Shown: positions 12,059 to 24,304 of the stretch, piece after piece | Layout of the letters: each line of letters begins with the position of its first letter | Numbering within the stretch: the first letter of the stretch is position 1 | Assembly: GCA_003255065.1 (NCBI GenBank) | Contig: QAOA01005801.1 | Location: 1,088,367-1,152,366 of the forward strand | DNA length: 64,000 nucleotides | DNA from: Cercis canadensis | Lineage: Eukaryota > Streptophyta > Magnoliopsida > Fabales > Fabaceae | Direction of reading: 5' to 3' | Notes under the pieces: generated by a model | The model's database searches: none | What the model saw: the letters and a program-made list of their open reading frames with translations, nothing else | Told to the model about the DNA's origin: nothing | Program-made: the position numbers and the translations under genes

Positions 12059-12799
12059 ATGGCTATTTCAAGATCAATGAAGATAGAAAGAGATCAAAAG
12101 AGATCAAAGCAAAATTATGGGTCCTCTTCCACCATCAAATCTCTTCCCAAGGAGTTGTTGGTTGACGTGTTTTCAAGAGTTGCCTCTGAATCTTTCACTG
12201 ACTTATATAAATTGAAGATAAGTTGCAGGGACTTTCTTGATGCTGCACAAGATAACTATATATACCAAATAGTTTCTTTGGACAAGTTTCCATTGATTCC
12301 ATGGTTTAATAAAGAGTCTTTGTTTCTGAAGCATTGCAAGGAAAACGGGAACTTGGAAGGTTTGTACAGAGAAGGAATGTTAGAGTATTTCAAATACTTG
12401 AAGGAAAAGTCAGGTCTTGAGAGTTTGAAAAAGGCTTCTGAAAGTGGTCATAAAGAAGCAAAATATGCATATGGGATGATTCTTCTATGCTCTGAAGATG
12501 AAGAGATGAGAAAACAAGGGCTGGAGCAGTTGCGGTTCTTAAAAGTGGCTAAGTGTGTGAAAAGGTGTGGGAAGAAAGTAAGGAGATTTATTTCGAGTAT
12601 GTGGGGGAAGAGAAATAGAGTAGTGGCTCCTAATAGGATTTCTCTGTGCCATTCTAAGACGACATGTAATGGAAGGAGTAAGAGAGTTAGGCGAGGGTGG
12701 CCATCGCTGAACGATGAAGACGACGATGATGATCAAGAATGTGAAGGTTGCAGTTGGGACCATGAGCTCACTTTGTTTTCTAACATGTTCCACCCTTAG
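12059..12799 (+). CDS. F-box protein (At1g67623/At2g35280-like)
   Basis: A single-exon frame of 246 codons. The N-terminus is basic. Residues about 26-63 form an F-box of the type SLPKELLVDVFSRVASESFT, the motif that docks on SKP1 in SCF ubiquitin ligases. This is followed by KLKISCRDFLDAA and 'YQIVSLDKFPLIPWFNKE', characteristic of a plant subfamily with a Sel1-like C-terminal repeat. A short Sel1-like piece, GHKEAKYAYGMILLCS, is at about residues 137-152. The C-terminus holds Cys/His pairs, an acidic tract EDDDDD and ends near WDHELTLFSNMFHP. The start was chosen because it is the first ATG after the TATA-like box at about 11979 and gives the full F-box. Target unknown. It lies about 230 bp from the truncated end of the Copia element. 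Confidence 0.85.
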   Translation: MAISRSMKIERDQKRSKQNYGSSSTIKSLPKELLVDVFSRVASESFTDLYKLKISCRDFLDAAQDNYIYQIVSLDKFPLIPWFNKESLFLKHCKENGNLEGLYREGMLEYFKYLKEKSGLESLKKASESGHKEAKYAYGMILLCSEDEEMRKQGLEQLRFLKVAKCVKRCGKKVRRFISSMWGKRNRVVAPNRISLCHSKTTCNGRSKRVRRGWPSLNDEDDDDDQECEGCSWDHELTLFSNMFHP

Positions 12800-13023
12800 T
12801 CTCCTTGCTTTTGTTTGGACCAGAGATATTCTTGCTATAAACATCTTTATGTATTTGATTAGTTTGTTTTGAATAGTTTGTTTTGAATTTTGGTATGAAT
12901 TATGTATTGGATTTGCCAATGTATAAAGTGGGTTTTGTCTTTTAGTTATCTTTCATAGTGCTGTTCTTTCTCCTTCCCCTAACATTATATGAAAATTATA
13001 TATTCTTTTTGCTAAAAGCCAAG

Positions 13024-13245
13024 TCTTTGACTAATTGACTACGCTATATTAGGAAATAGAATAACAGATTTAACTTAGTGACACGGCTAGGACACGGCCG
13101 TGTTAACTTAATGAACACGCCCATGTTTATTTAACTTAGCCTGTGTAGTCACCCGTGTCTATCTTCAACGAGTTCATGCTCTCTGTATTCATAACACAGT
13201 TACAACACGGTCATAACATGACCGTGTCTGTCTTCAACACCAACA
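13024..13245 (-). repeat. Copia 3' LTR, truncated
   Basis: Homologous to 17897-18109 of the 5' LTR and flanked internally by the polypurine tract. About 190 bp corresponding to 17707-17896 are missing: homology stops at TTTGACTAA near 13026. It contains an 11-bp tandem duplication inside the ACACGG-rich part (GACACGGCTAGGACACGG) that the other LTR lacks. Confidence 0.88.
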
Positions 13246-13251
13246 CCCCCC

Positions 13252-16200
13252 TCAAGCTGGATGTGGAGACAATTCAAGCTTGCATAATGAGTCATGATGT
13301 TTGGGAGCAGGAAGGGATTTGGTGAAGATATCAGCTAACTGATCGGTAGTAGGAAGATGAGAGAGAGAAAGTAACCCATTTAATACTTGCTCACGCACAT
13401 AATGACAATCAATGTCAATGTGCTTAGTTTGTTCATGAAAAACCGGATTGCGAGCAATGTAGATGGCTGCCATGTTGTCACATTTGAGAGGGATTGGAGT
13501 AATATGGGAAACAACAAGGTTAGTAAGTAAACGACTAAGCCATGCCAATTCAGTAGTGACTCTTCTCATGGACCTATACTCATCTTCTACAGAAGATAAG
13601 GAGACAGTAGTTTGCTTCTTGGATTTCCAGGAGACTGGACTGCCTCCAAACAAAATGAAATAACCACTGACAGACTTTCTGGAGAAGGGGCAGGCAGCCC
13701 AATCAGAATCACAATAGACAAGAAGACGGAAATCTGAATTAGTGTTCATAAAAATGCCTTGAATAGGATGGGAGTGGAGATATTGAAGAACATGAATGGC
13801 TGCTGTCATATGAGCTTGAGAAGGAGTTTGATTGAATTGGCTAAGAAACTGAATTGTGTAGGCTATGTCTAGCCGAGTGTGTAACAGGAAATTCAACCTG
13901 CCAATCAATCTTCTATAAATGGAAGGATCAGGTAAAGGATGAGGCATAACAAGATCCAACTTGACAATATTTGCTAAGGGACAAGCCACCTGAGGTAAAT
14001 CAGAAACTTGAAAATCATTACAAAGATCAAGAGTGTATTTGTGTTGGCTAATCAAAAGACCTTCAGACAAGGTTGTGAACTCAAGACCAAGAAAATAATG
14101 AAGAGTTCCAAGGTCTTTGATTCGAAATGTATCATCAAAATGCTGCTTGAGGGACTGAATTTCAGACAAATCATCACCAGTCACCAAGAGATCATCAACA
14201 TAGATAGCCATAATAACCAAAGAGCCAGCAGACCTTTTGATAAACAAAGAATAGTCATGAGGTGAGTGAGCATAACCTCTGTGTTGAAGAGTTTCTGACA
14301 GCTTGACATACCACTAACGTGATGCTTGTTTTAAACCATACAAGGATTTTTTCAGTTTGCAAACCAAGGAAGAGTCAGAAATAGTAAGTCCAGGTGGAGC
14401 TTGCATGTAGATATCCTCATGAAGATTACCATGTAAGAATACATTGTTAACATCCAGTTGAAAAATAGACCAGCCACGTTTAACTGCTAGTGCAATTAAG
14501 GTTCGAATGGTAGTAAATTTAACAACTGGGGAAATAGTTTCAGAATAATCCTCACCTTCCTTTTGAGTAAAACCTCTAACCACAAGCCTAGCTCTGTATC
14601 GCTCTATAGAGCCATCTGATTTTCTCTTGATTTTATAAACCCATTTACAACTGATAGGTTTCTTACCTTTGGGAAGTTTAACAATATCCCAGGTTTTATT
14701 AAGCTCAAGAGCCTCAAATTCATTAGCCATTGCTTCATCCCAGAGGGGATTACCTGCAGCTTGCTTATAAGTCTGAGGTTCAATATCAGTGAGTATACTG
14801 GAAGTGAGATGTTGAGTGCTGTCAGAGAGGTTGCTAAAGCATAAAGACTTGGAAGCAAGGCATGCATTAATGATAGTATGACAACAAGAATCAGTGAGAA
14901 CATTTGTATCAGGGGCACCCATAGCAGAACCACAAATGAGTCTTGAAGAGAAGATGAAGGCCTTACAATTCTGTTTGACCTCCTAATTGGTGGATTTTCT
15001 GTGGTAACAGGGGACACGGGAGGTACAGGGCCGTGTTTGAGGTGACAACACGGGCGGAACAGATGAAGAACACGGCCGTGTGGAAGAAGGACATGGCCGT
15101 GTCAAGTCACCAGAGGGAATATCTTCAATGGAATGAGGTAAAGGAGGATGGGAAAGGTCAGAAACAGGAGAAGAATGCAAAGGAAAAATTGTTTCATGGA
15201 AAATAATATCTCTAGAAACCATGACCTCTTGAGTATGAAGATTTAGAACTTTGTACGCTTTCTTACCAAAGGGATATCCTAAGAAAATTCCAGGAAATGA
15301 GCGAGGCATGAACTTGTCTCTACCTTGAGGAATAGTGGAAACAAAACAAAGACAACCAAAAGGTTTGAGGTGAGAAAATGAAGGCAACTGATTAAAGAGA
15401 ACTTGATAAGGTGTTTGATTTTGGAGAACCTTGGAAGACATCCTATTAATAAGGTAGGTGGTTGTGAGAACACAATCACCCCAATATTTTTTAGGTAAAC
15501 CATATTGATATAGAAAAGCCTTAGAAGTTTCAAGGAGATGGCGATGTTTGCGTTCAACAACTCCATTTTGCTGGGGTGTATAGGGATAAGAGGTCTGGTG
15601 GATGATGCCTAGGGAAGAAAAGAAAGTTTTTCCTGCTGAACTACTACCAAGCTCATAAGCATTATCAGTCCTAATGACTTTGACAGTGGTATGAAACTGT
15701 GTTTGGACAAGATGGACAAAAGACTTAATGATGAAGAATGCAGAAGACTTGTTATGAAGTAAATGAACCCAAGTATTTCTACTAAAATCATCAACAATTG
15801 TGAGAAAATACTTGTGGTTATCATAAGTAGAGTGTTTGTAAGGACCCCAAACATCAATGTGAATTAAATCAAAGGGAGCCTTAGTAGAGATGTGACTAGA
15901 AGGAAATGGTAATTTGTGATGTCTTGATTGGGAACAAACAGTACAAGGAACAAGATCATCATGATTACTGGATTTAGGAATCTCAATTGGTAACATATGA
16001 AGTTTGTACAAAGGCATATGCCCCATACGTAAGTGCCATAGATAAGTCTTATTTTTACTACAAGAGGAATTGCAATTGACATTACAAGAAGAATTGAAAG
16101 GAACTTGGGAATTAACAGAATTATGAACATGTTGTTGAAGAATATACATGCCTCCATTTCTTTTACCAAGGAGTATGTCCTTCTTCACTGAAGGGGCCTG

Positions 16201-16734
16201 TATGTAACACATGTCATCAGAAAAACATACTGAATATTGATGATGAGAAGTTAACTTGCTGACAGACAATAAATTGAACTTGAAAGAAGGAACGAAAAGG
16301 ACATTAGAGAGTGTTAAATGTGAAGAAATGACAATTGTGCACATACTATTGACCCAAATAATCTCACCATTAGGAAGAGAAACAGAATAAGGCACCTTAA
16401 CCTCAAGCATGCTAGCAAAGACATTTTTATCAAAGCATATATGGTCAGACACACCAATATCTATAATCCAAATATGTCCTTTATGAAAAGACTTGCTATG
16501 GTATGCATTTGTGGATAGATTACCTGCAAAATTGGCAGCTGCAAGAGTATCTGGTAAATCCATCTGATTTGCTTGCTCAGCAGGTTTGAGGTTGTTCAAG
16601 AGAGTCATAAGTTGACTATACTGTTCAGTGGAAAATTGAAGAGCAGGAGAAGAACTATTCTGAGAATTCTTAAGCGATTCTCCCTGAACTGAGCTAGAAA
16701 ATTTCTTAGGCCTTTGAAACTTGAAATCAACAGG
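13252..16734 (-). pseudogene. Copia pol: protease, integrase, RT, RNase H
   Basis: The protease motif reads IDIGVSDH near 16464, where Copia elements normally have D-S-G-A, so the catalytic triplet is damaged. A pre-integrase HHCC finger follows. Integrase keeps its D, D and E residues (HIDVWGP, IRTDNA, NGVVERKH). A hinge region at about 15000-15115 is packed with ACACGGCCGTGT-type words. Two frameshifts near 15010 and 14930 move out of and back into the main frame. RT keeps YVDD, but a TAG replaces the Gln after KQASR at 14314. RNase H has SSVEDEY in place of the usual SSAEAEY. Stops and shifts rule out a working polyprotein. Confidence 0.92.
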
Positions 16735-17607
16735 TTAACCATGGAGTTTATAACACTTCTCTTTAGTATGTCCTGGTTTCTTGCAATAATTGCAAGTGAC
16801 ACTGGATTTCTTGTTCAAATCATGCCTTTGAGGTGGATAATTGTTCCTTCCAGAATTGACATTCATTGTAGCAGTATCACTTGAGAAAGGAACAATAGGT
16901 GAAACAATCTCCTTCTGTTTTTCTTCATGAACAATGATGGAGTAGGCTTGATTGACGGTTGGCAAAGGGGACATCATAAGAATATGACCCCTAACAGTTG
17001 AGAAAGCATCATTAAGCCCCATAAGCAGTTGAAATAACTTATGATCCTCAAAGTATTTGTCTAGGACTCTTGCAGAACCACATGAACATGCAGGAACAAC
17101 TTGAAAATTCTTCAGTTCTTCCCAAATCCTTTTAATTCTGGTGTAATAGGTGGAAACACTGTCTGCTCCTTGAGAAACTGAGTATAATTCCTTTTGAATT
17201 TGATAAACTAGAGAGCCATTGGCTTGTTCAAAGTGCTCAATGAGTTCAGACCATATCTCTTGTGTAGTAGAGATGTATATCACGCTTTCAGCAATGTCTT
17301 TGCTTAAAGCATTTAAAATCCAACTGATCACCATGAAATTGCAGCGATTCCAAGCATTTAGCAGGGAAGAATCAGATGCTGGGTTCTGCACTTCACCATT
17401 GATAAATCCTAGTTTGTTCTTGGCAGAAAGAGCAATCACCATTGCTCTTTTCCAGGCATGGAATCCTTTTCCATCGAATTGTTTGGAGACAAGCACAACA
17501 CCAAGATTATCTGAAGAATGCAGATGCAGAGGATTTGAAGGATCAATCATTCCTTCTTCAGAACCTCGATGAGAGGCATTAGCAGAATTCACAGAATCAG
17601 ATGTCAT
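16735..17607 (-). pseudogene. Copia gag region with zinc knuckle
   Basis: 290 codons. The first third resembles the UBN2/retrotran-gag family (NPLHLHSSDN, then FDGKGFHAWKRAMVIAL), which forms the virus-like particle. The end carries a CCHC zinc knuckle CNYCKKPGHTKEKC for RNA binding. The frame stops at a single TAA right after KLHG (16735-16737) and continues open in the same frame into the protease, so the stop is probably a point mutation in a former gag-pol polyprotein. Confidence 0.9.
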
Positions 17608-17689
17608 ATCTTCAAAGAAAAATCAGAGAAATAGAAGAAAAGATCATAGAGAAACAATGATCAAAAGGATCCAAGAAGAGATCGAGCTA

Positions 17690-17706
17690 TTGAAGCTCTG
17701 ATACCA
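17690..17706 (-). other. Copia primer-binding site (tRNA-iMet)
   Basis: The minus strand reads TGGTATCAGAGCTTCAA directly after the LTR terminal CA. TGGTATCAGAGC is complementary to the 3' end of plant initiator tRNA-Met and is the usual Copia primer site. Confidence 0.92.
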
Positions 17707-18109
17707 TGAAATCAGAGTTGAGCAAGGAAGCTTTTTCAGAGAAGAAGGTTGAGAACGAGAGAGGAAAAGAAATTGTAGAAAATGAATTTCTTGATTGATC
17801 TGAATAAACAGTTGCATGAATATATATACTCTAAACCAACAGTTGCCTTTACAAGATTGCCAGCTAATCATCTAACCAGAAATAAAACAAGCTAACTAAC
17901 TTTGACTAACTGACTACGCTATATTAGGAAATAGAATAACAGATTTAACTTAGTGACACGGCCGTGTTAACTTAATGAACATGCCTGTGTTTACTTAACT
18001 TAGCCTGTGTAGTCACCCATGTCTGTCTTCAACGAGTTCATGCTCTCTGTATTCATAACATGGTTACAACACGGTCATAACATAGCCGTGTCTGTCTTCA
18101 ACACCAACA
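17707..18109 (-). repeat. Copia 5' LTR, 403 bp
   Basis: On the minus strand it starts TGTTGGTGTTGAAGACAG at 18109 and ends CA at 17707, directly against the primer-binding site. The outer half is rich in ACACGGCCGTGT-like words. By eye it differs from the surviving 3' LTR part by about a dozen substitutions, mostly transitions, and one 11-bp indel. Confidence 0.9.
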
Positions 18110-18960
18110 GATACTTATTCTTGTTTACTATCTTAAATAAGTGAAGGCAGTACCTGGAAAGCTCTTTTTTTTTTCCTTTGTTCTCGTATGTTTTGCTTCA
18201 CCTTCTTCTCCTTCTTTACGTTTTCTTAATTTAACTAATTTTGTTTATGGCTTAAGTTAGTTCTCAACACCTCTCAACAATGAACTGCCTTACTTAAACA
18301 AGGAAAAGAAAGAAAAATGAATACATGCATTAATTATACTCAGTTTTGTTAGAAATCCTCAGCTTATTTTAATTGAGAAACACGAGGGATCCTCTCTTAT
18401 AAAATGATAATCTGAAATTAAATTAATTATAATACATATATATATACTTAATATCCAAATAAAACCTTGTGGATTAGCTTGTGTAAACTATATATACTTA
18501 ATATTTTTGCATATATATATATATATTAAAATAAGAAAAAGTAGATTGACATTTAAGCATTCGGAACTTATCTAGCCATTGAATTAAAATCTTTGGTAAC
18601 TTTATGTTCACAAAAACGGGAGATTTGGTCATTCGCGTAACAGTGATGTTTCACTTGTCTCTTTTCAGTTTCAGATTTTAATCAGCACTTCCACTCTATT
18701 AAAGAACAAGAACTTTATTTAACATATCTCACCACATCGATGTCTATTCTGGGGATCAAATATGTCAACAACCGTCTGTACAGAAACAAAGCCTATAAAG
18801 AGGAAAATACGTATTTACAATTATACAGAAATTATAATCTCTTCGTTATCATCATCATGTAAATGACTCAAAAAAAGCACCATAAACTGTTGGTTAGGGG
18901 CCTCTGAAAACAGAAGTACAACCTCTAAAAGGGAAAAAATATCTATAATTCTTCAATAGA
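18110..18960. other. Intergenic, no gene recognised
   Basis: AT-rich sequence between the Copia 5' LTR and the DUF789 3' UTR, with (TA)n runs near 18437 and 18514-18527. No coding frame is supported. Confidence 0.6.
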
Positions 18961-19060
18961 AAGTTCCCCTGTTGTGTATCTATGAGAATATGAAAGTTAT
19001 TCAATCGACAGTATAATAAACAGAACTGGGACTACACACGCTGAGAACTGGGCTGCTTCC

Positions 19061-22000
19061 TCATCTCCAATTTGGGAAATGGGCCATGAAGTAATTGTAG
19101 TCAGGATGATTAACTCGCAATAGCCTAAGCCAATTATCAGCAGCGCGTAGCAGAGAATTGGCTTTCTGGCATTCATAAACCGCGTCAGAGTCCCAGACAG
19201 AAACTTTGAACTTGTGAAAGGCAAGCCCAAAGATTGGCAATGATAGCTTCGACGATAAGTCCCTACCTCTTGAATAATGGAAATGAAGTCCTTCAGTGTT
19301 CGGACCTGATTCAAACGACATGGTGTGCCATAATTAGTGTCCATTTACATGCACTTTGCACATATAGAAATTAAAGAGAGGTAGAAAGACATACTTTGCA
19401 AAGCTGTTGAGAGGGAATGGAAGGTCAGAAAGCAGGCATTTAGGCTCTGTAGTGTTGGACCAGTAGGTATTCTATATATTGGATACCTTCATATTATATG
19501 CAGGGTAAACTTAATCAGATTAGCAATATCATATCCAACCCTATAAAAAAATGACTACTGGGAGGAACAAAACATACCATGCCACTGAAATCCAACTAGA
19601 AGGTGAAAGGTCACAGCTCCTGTATGTCTTCAGCTCCGGAAATTCACGTGCAAGATCAGAAATCTGTGGCAAGCAATATAAACAATTGTAAGGATTAGAA
19701 AGCAATGTAATCTCAGAATGGTAGTATACCAAAAGACAATGGGCTTGCCTTATCTGCTAACGGTTCACGATTGTAAGGTGTGTCATGCTCAAAGTATTCA
19801 AAAACAAGCTGATCAGGTGGGTTGCAGCTCTCACTCTCATCACTTGATGAACCCATCAAAGGTTTACTTCTTAGTGAGACTCTTTCCAGACCATGATTGC
19901 TCGTATCTGTACCGTTAAGCTGGTTCCAACTTCCATGAACTACACTACTTGCTCCTCTTTCATGACCATAGCTACTGCTGCTATCACTGCTCGTTTCTCT
20001 AGCTGATTCGGAGTCACTCTCCCCACCAGGTCTCCTACAATAATATGATGGAAATGAGTATATGATGCCACATTTGACAAATGCACCCATAAAGTGGTCT
20101 GCTAAGTCTTGTGATTCAGCAGAATGGTAGGTCATACATGTCTTTGATATGAAGATAAGATCAACAAAAGGAAAAAAGACAAGGTAATATCCTCTATCTG
20201 AACTCTTAGCATCTAAAATGATTATATTATAGTTTAATAATACAATCATAGGAGAGAGATATAATCTGCATTGCATATTTTGAACTTACAGCCAACAGAA
20301 TGTTAAATTTGGATTCACTCAAGCACCCAACTATACGAAGATTACACAAAGGCTATGGACAACAGGACAAAACAATTTCAAAGTGACACCAGGAAACAAT
20401 ATTATTAACAAAGGATTTCATAAAGCCGAGGACAAGAAAATATACTAAATTCAACATAAAGAACAGCTACAGCTAAAATGTCAAAAGCTAATGTTAAAGA
20501 GATAAGTAACACCACAACGGATATGGTGCTAAAACAGATTGTATAAATTACTTTAACAGCAGATAATTATTGGGGGCGACTTTCAGCAGCCATTCTAATG
20601 TTAGTGCTAAGTTCAAGTTTGCTACATCACATACCCCCTAATCTCCAAGTTTCTTACTCTCTTATTCTTCCATCTCCAGAATTTCAAGACGAATTGATGT
20701 ACACATGTAGGCCAAGAAAATAAAATCAGGTAATATAGCAAATATACGATCATGGGACTTGTGAATTCTTAAGCACGTTAATTTTTCTTTCCACCAGTAC
20801 TCATCTTAATGTTAATGGCATGCCAAAAGCATCCCCATTAGCCAAAAAGGATATTTTAGTATGGCTACTGCCACAGATGCCACTGTTGGTAGGTTAGATA
20901 TGAAGAACAGATTAATCACTAAAGGAAGAATAAACACCCAGGATAATAATGGTAGCTGGCTGAGTGAACTCTGTCACCAGTTTATATAAAGAACTTATAA
21001 TCTATACGAGGCCTGAGCAATCTTGCAGGCTTGGGGATCTTCCAAGTATGTGCACAGTTAAAATAACGATTGGTGATTGACAGTATCAAAAGCAATTACC
21101 AAGTTCTAACACAGAAGGAAATCATTTGATTTTAGCATAATTGAGATGGCTTGGACGATTTATCATATTCATGTCTAGTAAGTTCAAATCAGATGAGGCT
21201 TTACTTTTGAAGTTAAATTTCACATGCAGATGTCAAAGGACCACAACTTTTCAGTTCTCAACTGTTAAATTTGAATCACATCTATATAGGACAGACCAAA
21301 CTTCATAAGTATGGCCACAAATTTGACTCCACAAAAGGAGAAGAAAAAAAAAAAAAATGAATTTGCTATATCAAATTTTAGAGTGAAAATCTGATTCCAC
21401 AAAGAGGGGAAAAAGAAAAAAAAGGACATGAATAGCTTTATTAAGTTTTATAGTGAAAAATCCAAATAGTTTTGTCATGTCATGACACAAAATGCAGTAA
21501 CAAGTAGTACAAAGAGAAGAAAAAAACACCATTGGAATGTTCAAATGGAGGCAATTTGGTCAATCATACAAGAGGTACATATAAAAATGTTCTACAATGG
21601 CCAACTCACCTAAACCTTGGGGAAGGCTTTGATGGGTCAATATATAGCTGAATGGCAGACAAGGAGACATTGTAATACTGCGTCACAGTCTCGCTCCCAC
21701 TCAACACCAGAGGAACACCTGCCCCATATGCACTCCATTCCTTAAAAGATTCCCACAGGTCCCCAAGCACGAAGTATGGATGTAACTCTGGCTCCCCGGT
21801 TTTCCACCTCCTCATGCTTGTCTGTTGATTGCGATTACACAATTTTCCACCAAAGAAGACCAACATTCAGCAACATAGGCCAAAGTAAATAATTTCTTAA
21901 AACAAGATACTATGTTGTCAACATTAGCTCAATTGAGGGGATACCATAAAGTCATTCCTATGATAAACACAGAAATTCTGATTGCATTACCCTAACTAGC

Positions 22001-22604
22001 TACTGCTAAGACCAAGTAGAAACTCTTGAACAAACATTGATTACAAAGCCTAATTCTTGAGTAGGCTGAATTAATTGGTCCAATTCTACCTTCTAATGTA
22101 AAATTTCATCTTTGAAATATCAAGCCAAGAAAGAAAACGGAAAAGGAGAAAATTTTACCCTCCATTTTTCTTCAATCAATTATGGCCAGTAACCAGAGAA
22201 AAAAAAAAAAACTCATAGCAAAATCAAAAAAGAAAAGAAAAAGCACAAACCCATCAGGATTGGGAATTCAATACCTTGGGGAAATACTGGGCTGGAACTA
22301 TTGGCGTAATGTACTCCAAGAATCGATCCAAATTAGAGATGTCGCTGGTATCCCTTGAAGAAATCGAACAATCGGAAGACGAGCCAGGCCTGTTCTCCGA
22401 TGCAACCGAGGAAGATGTTCTGGACAAGGTAGACCTCCTTTGTGTCTGTGTCTGTGTCTGTGACTGCTTCTGCTGCTGTTGTTGTTCCTGCTCCTGCTTC
22501 TGTCTGTGTTTCCGCAACGGTGGTGGGTTGTAGAAACGGTTCTCACCGAGATATCGATTGCGGGTTCTGTTGCCGGCGATCGCAGCCCCTCCGGAGCCGG
22601 ACAT
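19061..22604 (-). CDS. DUF789 family protein
   Basis: Six exons on the minus strand join in frame: 22275-22604, 21610-21821, 19749-20034, 19578-19663, 19395-19486 and 19061-19305, encoding 416 residues. The N-terminus is disordered, with a Q/T-rich tract (QEQEQQQQQ, then QTQTQTQ) and a Ser-rich patch. It is followed by conserved DUF789 blocks: [20 protein letters not shown], the block beginning [72 protein letters not shown] and [19 protein letters not shown]. The biochemical function of DUF789 is not established. Intron 3 uses a GC donor (AAG|GCAAGC at 19747-19751); the others are GT-AG. The start is the ATG that yields the family N-terminus. A CT-repeat-rich leader lies upstream on the complement. 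Confidence 0.93.
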
Positions 22605-24304
22605 TGCTAATCAAGGTTTACGTAGGTGGAAACGACGACGTTGTGAAGTCAAGAGACGAGAAGACGATGATAATCGCGTGTTAAGGGTTTATTTACTGTG
22701 TAAGTGAGTGGCAGCTGCTGGGGTTTTGTTTTGTTGTTGAGTTGTTCTATTATAAATATATATTTTATTTTTTATTTTTTTTCTTCTGATAATTGTATTT
22801 AAGGGAAATCAGAGATATCTTCGTTTCTAATATTTTATTGGCCTTCTTTTGAGTATTAAAATAAGATCTCAAAACTCTGTGTGATATGAAGAAGAAGAGG
22901 TGTGTTTGGTGAATTGGTATGATTTATGAGGCGGATAGTGAGGGAGGGACCAGAAGACTCTAGAAACTTATAAAACACTGTTTACTCTTATACTCTTTTC
23001 TCGTATCTCCTCTTCCTCTTCCTCTTCCTCTTCCACGCAACTCCACCTGTCTTTATCCTACTGCTTTTCACAAATGCTACTCATAATTTTGGTTATGACT
23101 CTTTTTTATTTCCTGAAAGAGAGGCTAGTGGAGCTGCTTGTGAGTTTGGCTCAGTCATGGACTTATCGGGTTTGTGGAGCTTAAAGCCCAACCATATAAT
23201 CTGGGTCAATACAATATCTGGGTTTGGGTTGGGCTCTCCTAGCTCAGCCCATAAAAATTGCTCAACAACTTTATAGATTTTCACTTGTCCATGATACATA
23301 TTTCTTTCTTCTTTATTTTGCTGAGCCCTAAAACTTTATTCATTTTCTGATTTGATTCCTATCAATATTTCGAGCAAGTATATTCTACTCACCTAGCTTA
23401 AGGCATAGCGAGTGCTTACATACACTGAGGAAACCACACACATTTTAATTTCAAGGGTTTATTGTCATGAAAGTCATTTCAAGAGTTTTAACAATCATTA
23501 CTTTTTAACGTCAACATGTTCTGTTTTGAGGCTAAAAAACATCACACCATGTTATCGATCAATTACACTATATATGCCGATTCAAGATTCAGACTTGATT
23601 TCCTGGGGCAACATTAACATTTTGATTATAACTATGATGTGGTTATCAATTTGTCACATGGACTTTCATCTATCTTCTGCATTCTTTTCTTCATTTTGTG
23701 ATTTTTTACTCAGATTTGTTACATATTTGCTAGAATGTCATTTACCATACCAAAATTGTTAGAACGTAAAGCATTGAAAGATGTCCACATTTATTTTTTC
23801 TAGAAGAGCATGTACAACTTTTGGTCCACATTAATAGGTAGGTGGCACACCCATCAAGCACTTACAGAACTTGTCTGTTGTTTTCCTATATACTGAGTCG
23901 GTGTGTCCGCCATGTTTGAATGTGTTTTTGTTTGATTTCTATAATGTTTACAAATCCACCTTCTTTCTTTGACCAAATCCATCCTGCTACGTTTACAGGA
24001 AGAAAAAATGGTGGCAAAGATTATCCCTCTTCTAGAAAAAAACCAACTTCTGAAACTACTAGAAATATGAAGAAGTGTGTTTTCGTTTTCAGAATAGAGG
24101 AAAGACAAAAAAACAAAGAAAGATGCAAACGTAATCCTAATAAAATAATGAAAGAAAAAAAGAACTCAAGAACCTCACTTGGCCAGTCCCTATAAATACT
24201 AGGTTCTCCTCTGCTCACAAACCACACAGCAAACACAGTGAGCTTATTCTCTTGCATTCTTATTCAATTCCTCTGTGTTTCCATCTAAATTACCATATAT
24301 AATC
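22605..24304. other. DUF789 5' flank and first PR-10 promoter
   Basis: The DUF789 leader side holds a (CTCTTC)n hexamer repeat at about 23007-23034. No coding frame is supported between the genes. On the right side, CCCTATAAATACTAGG at about 24187 is a good TATA box for the PR-10 gene starting at 24305. Confidence 0.65.

Larger units (their letters stand above)
13024..18109 (-). mobile_element. Ty1/Copia LTR retrotransposon, decayed, 3' LTR truncated
   Basis: A full internal domain lies between two related LTR copies on the minus strand. The order is 5' LTR (17707-18109), primer-binding site complementary to initiator tRNA-Met (17690-17706), gag, protease, integrase, reverse transcriptase, RNase H, a polypurine tract (about 13246-13256) and a partial 3' LTR (13024-13245). 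Protease-integrase-RT order marks it as Copia. Premature stops, two compensating frameshifts and damaged catalytic residues make it non-autonomous now. The outer 3' end is missing, so no target duplication can be paired with GATAC following the 5' LTR. Confidence 0.95.

Noticed and set aside
22276..22684. Frames on the plus strand with Cys/Val-rich repeats
   Set aside because: Shadows of the Q/T-rich DUF789 exon 1 on the complement.
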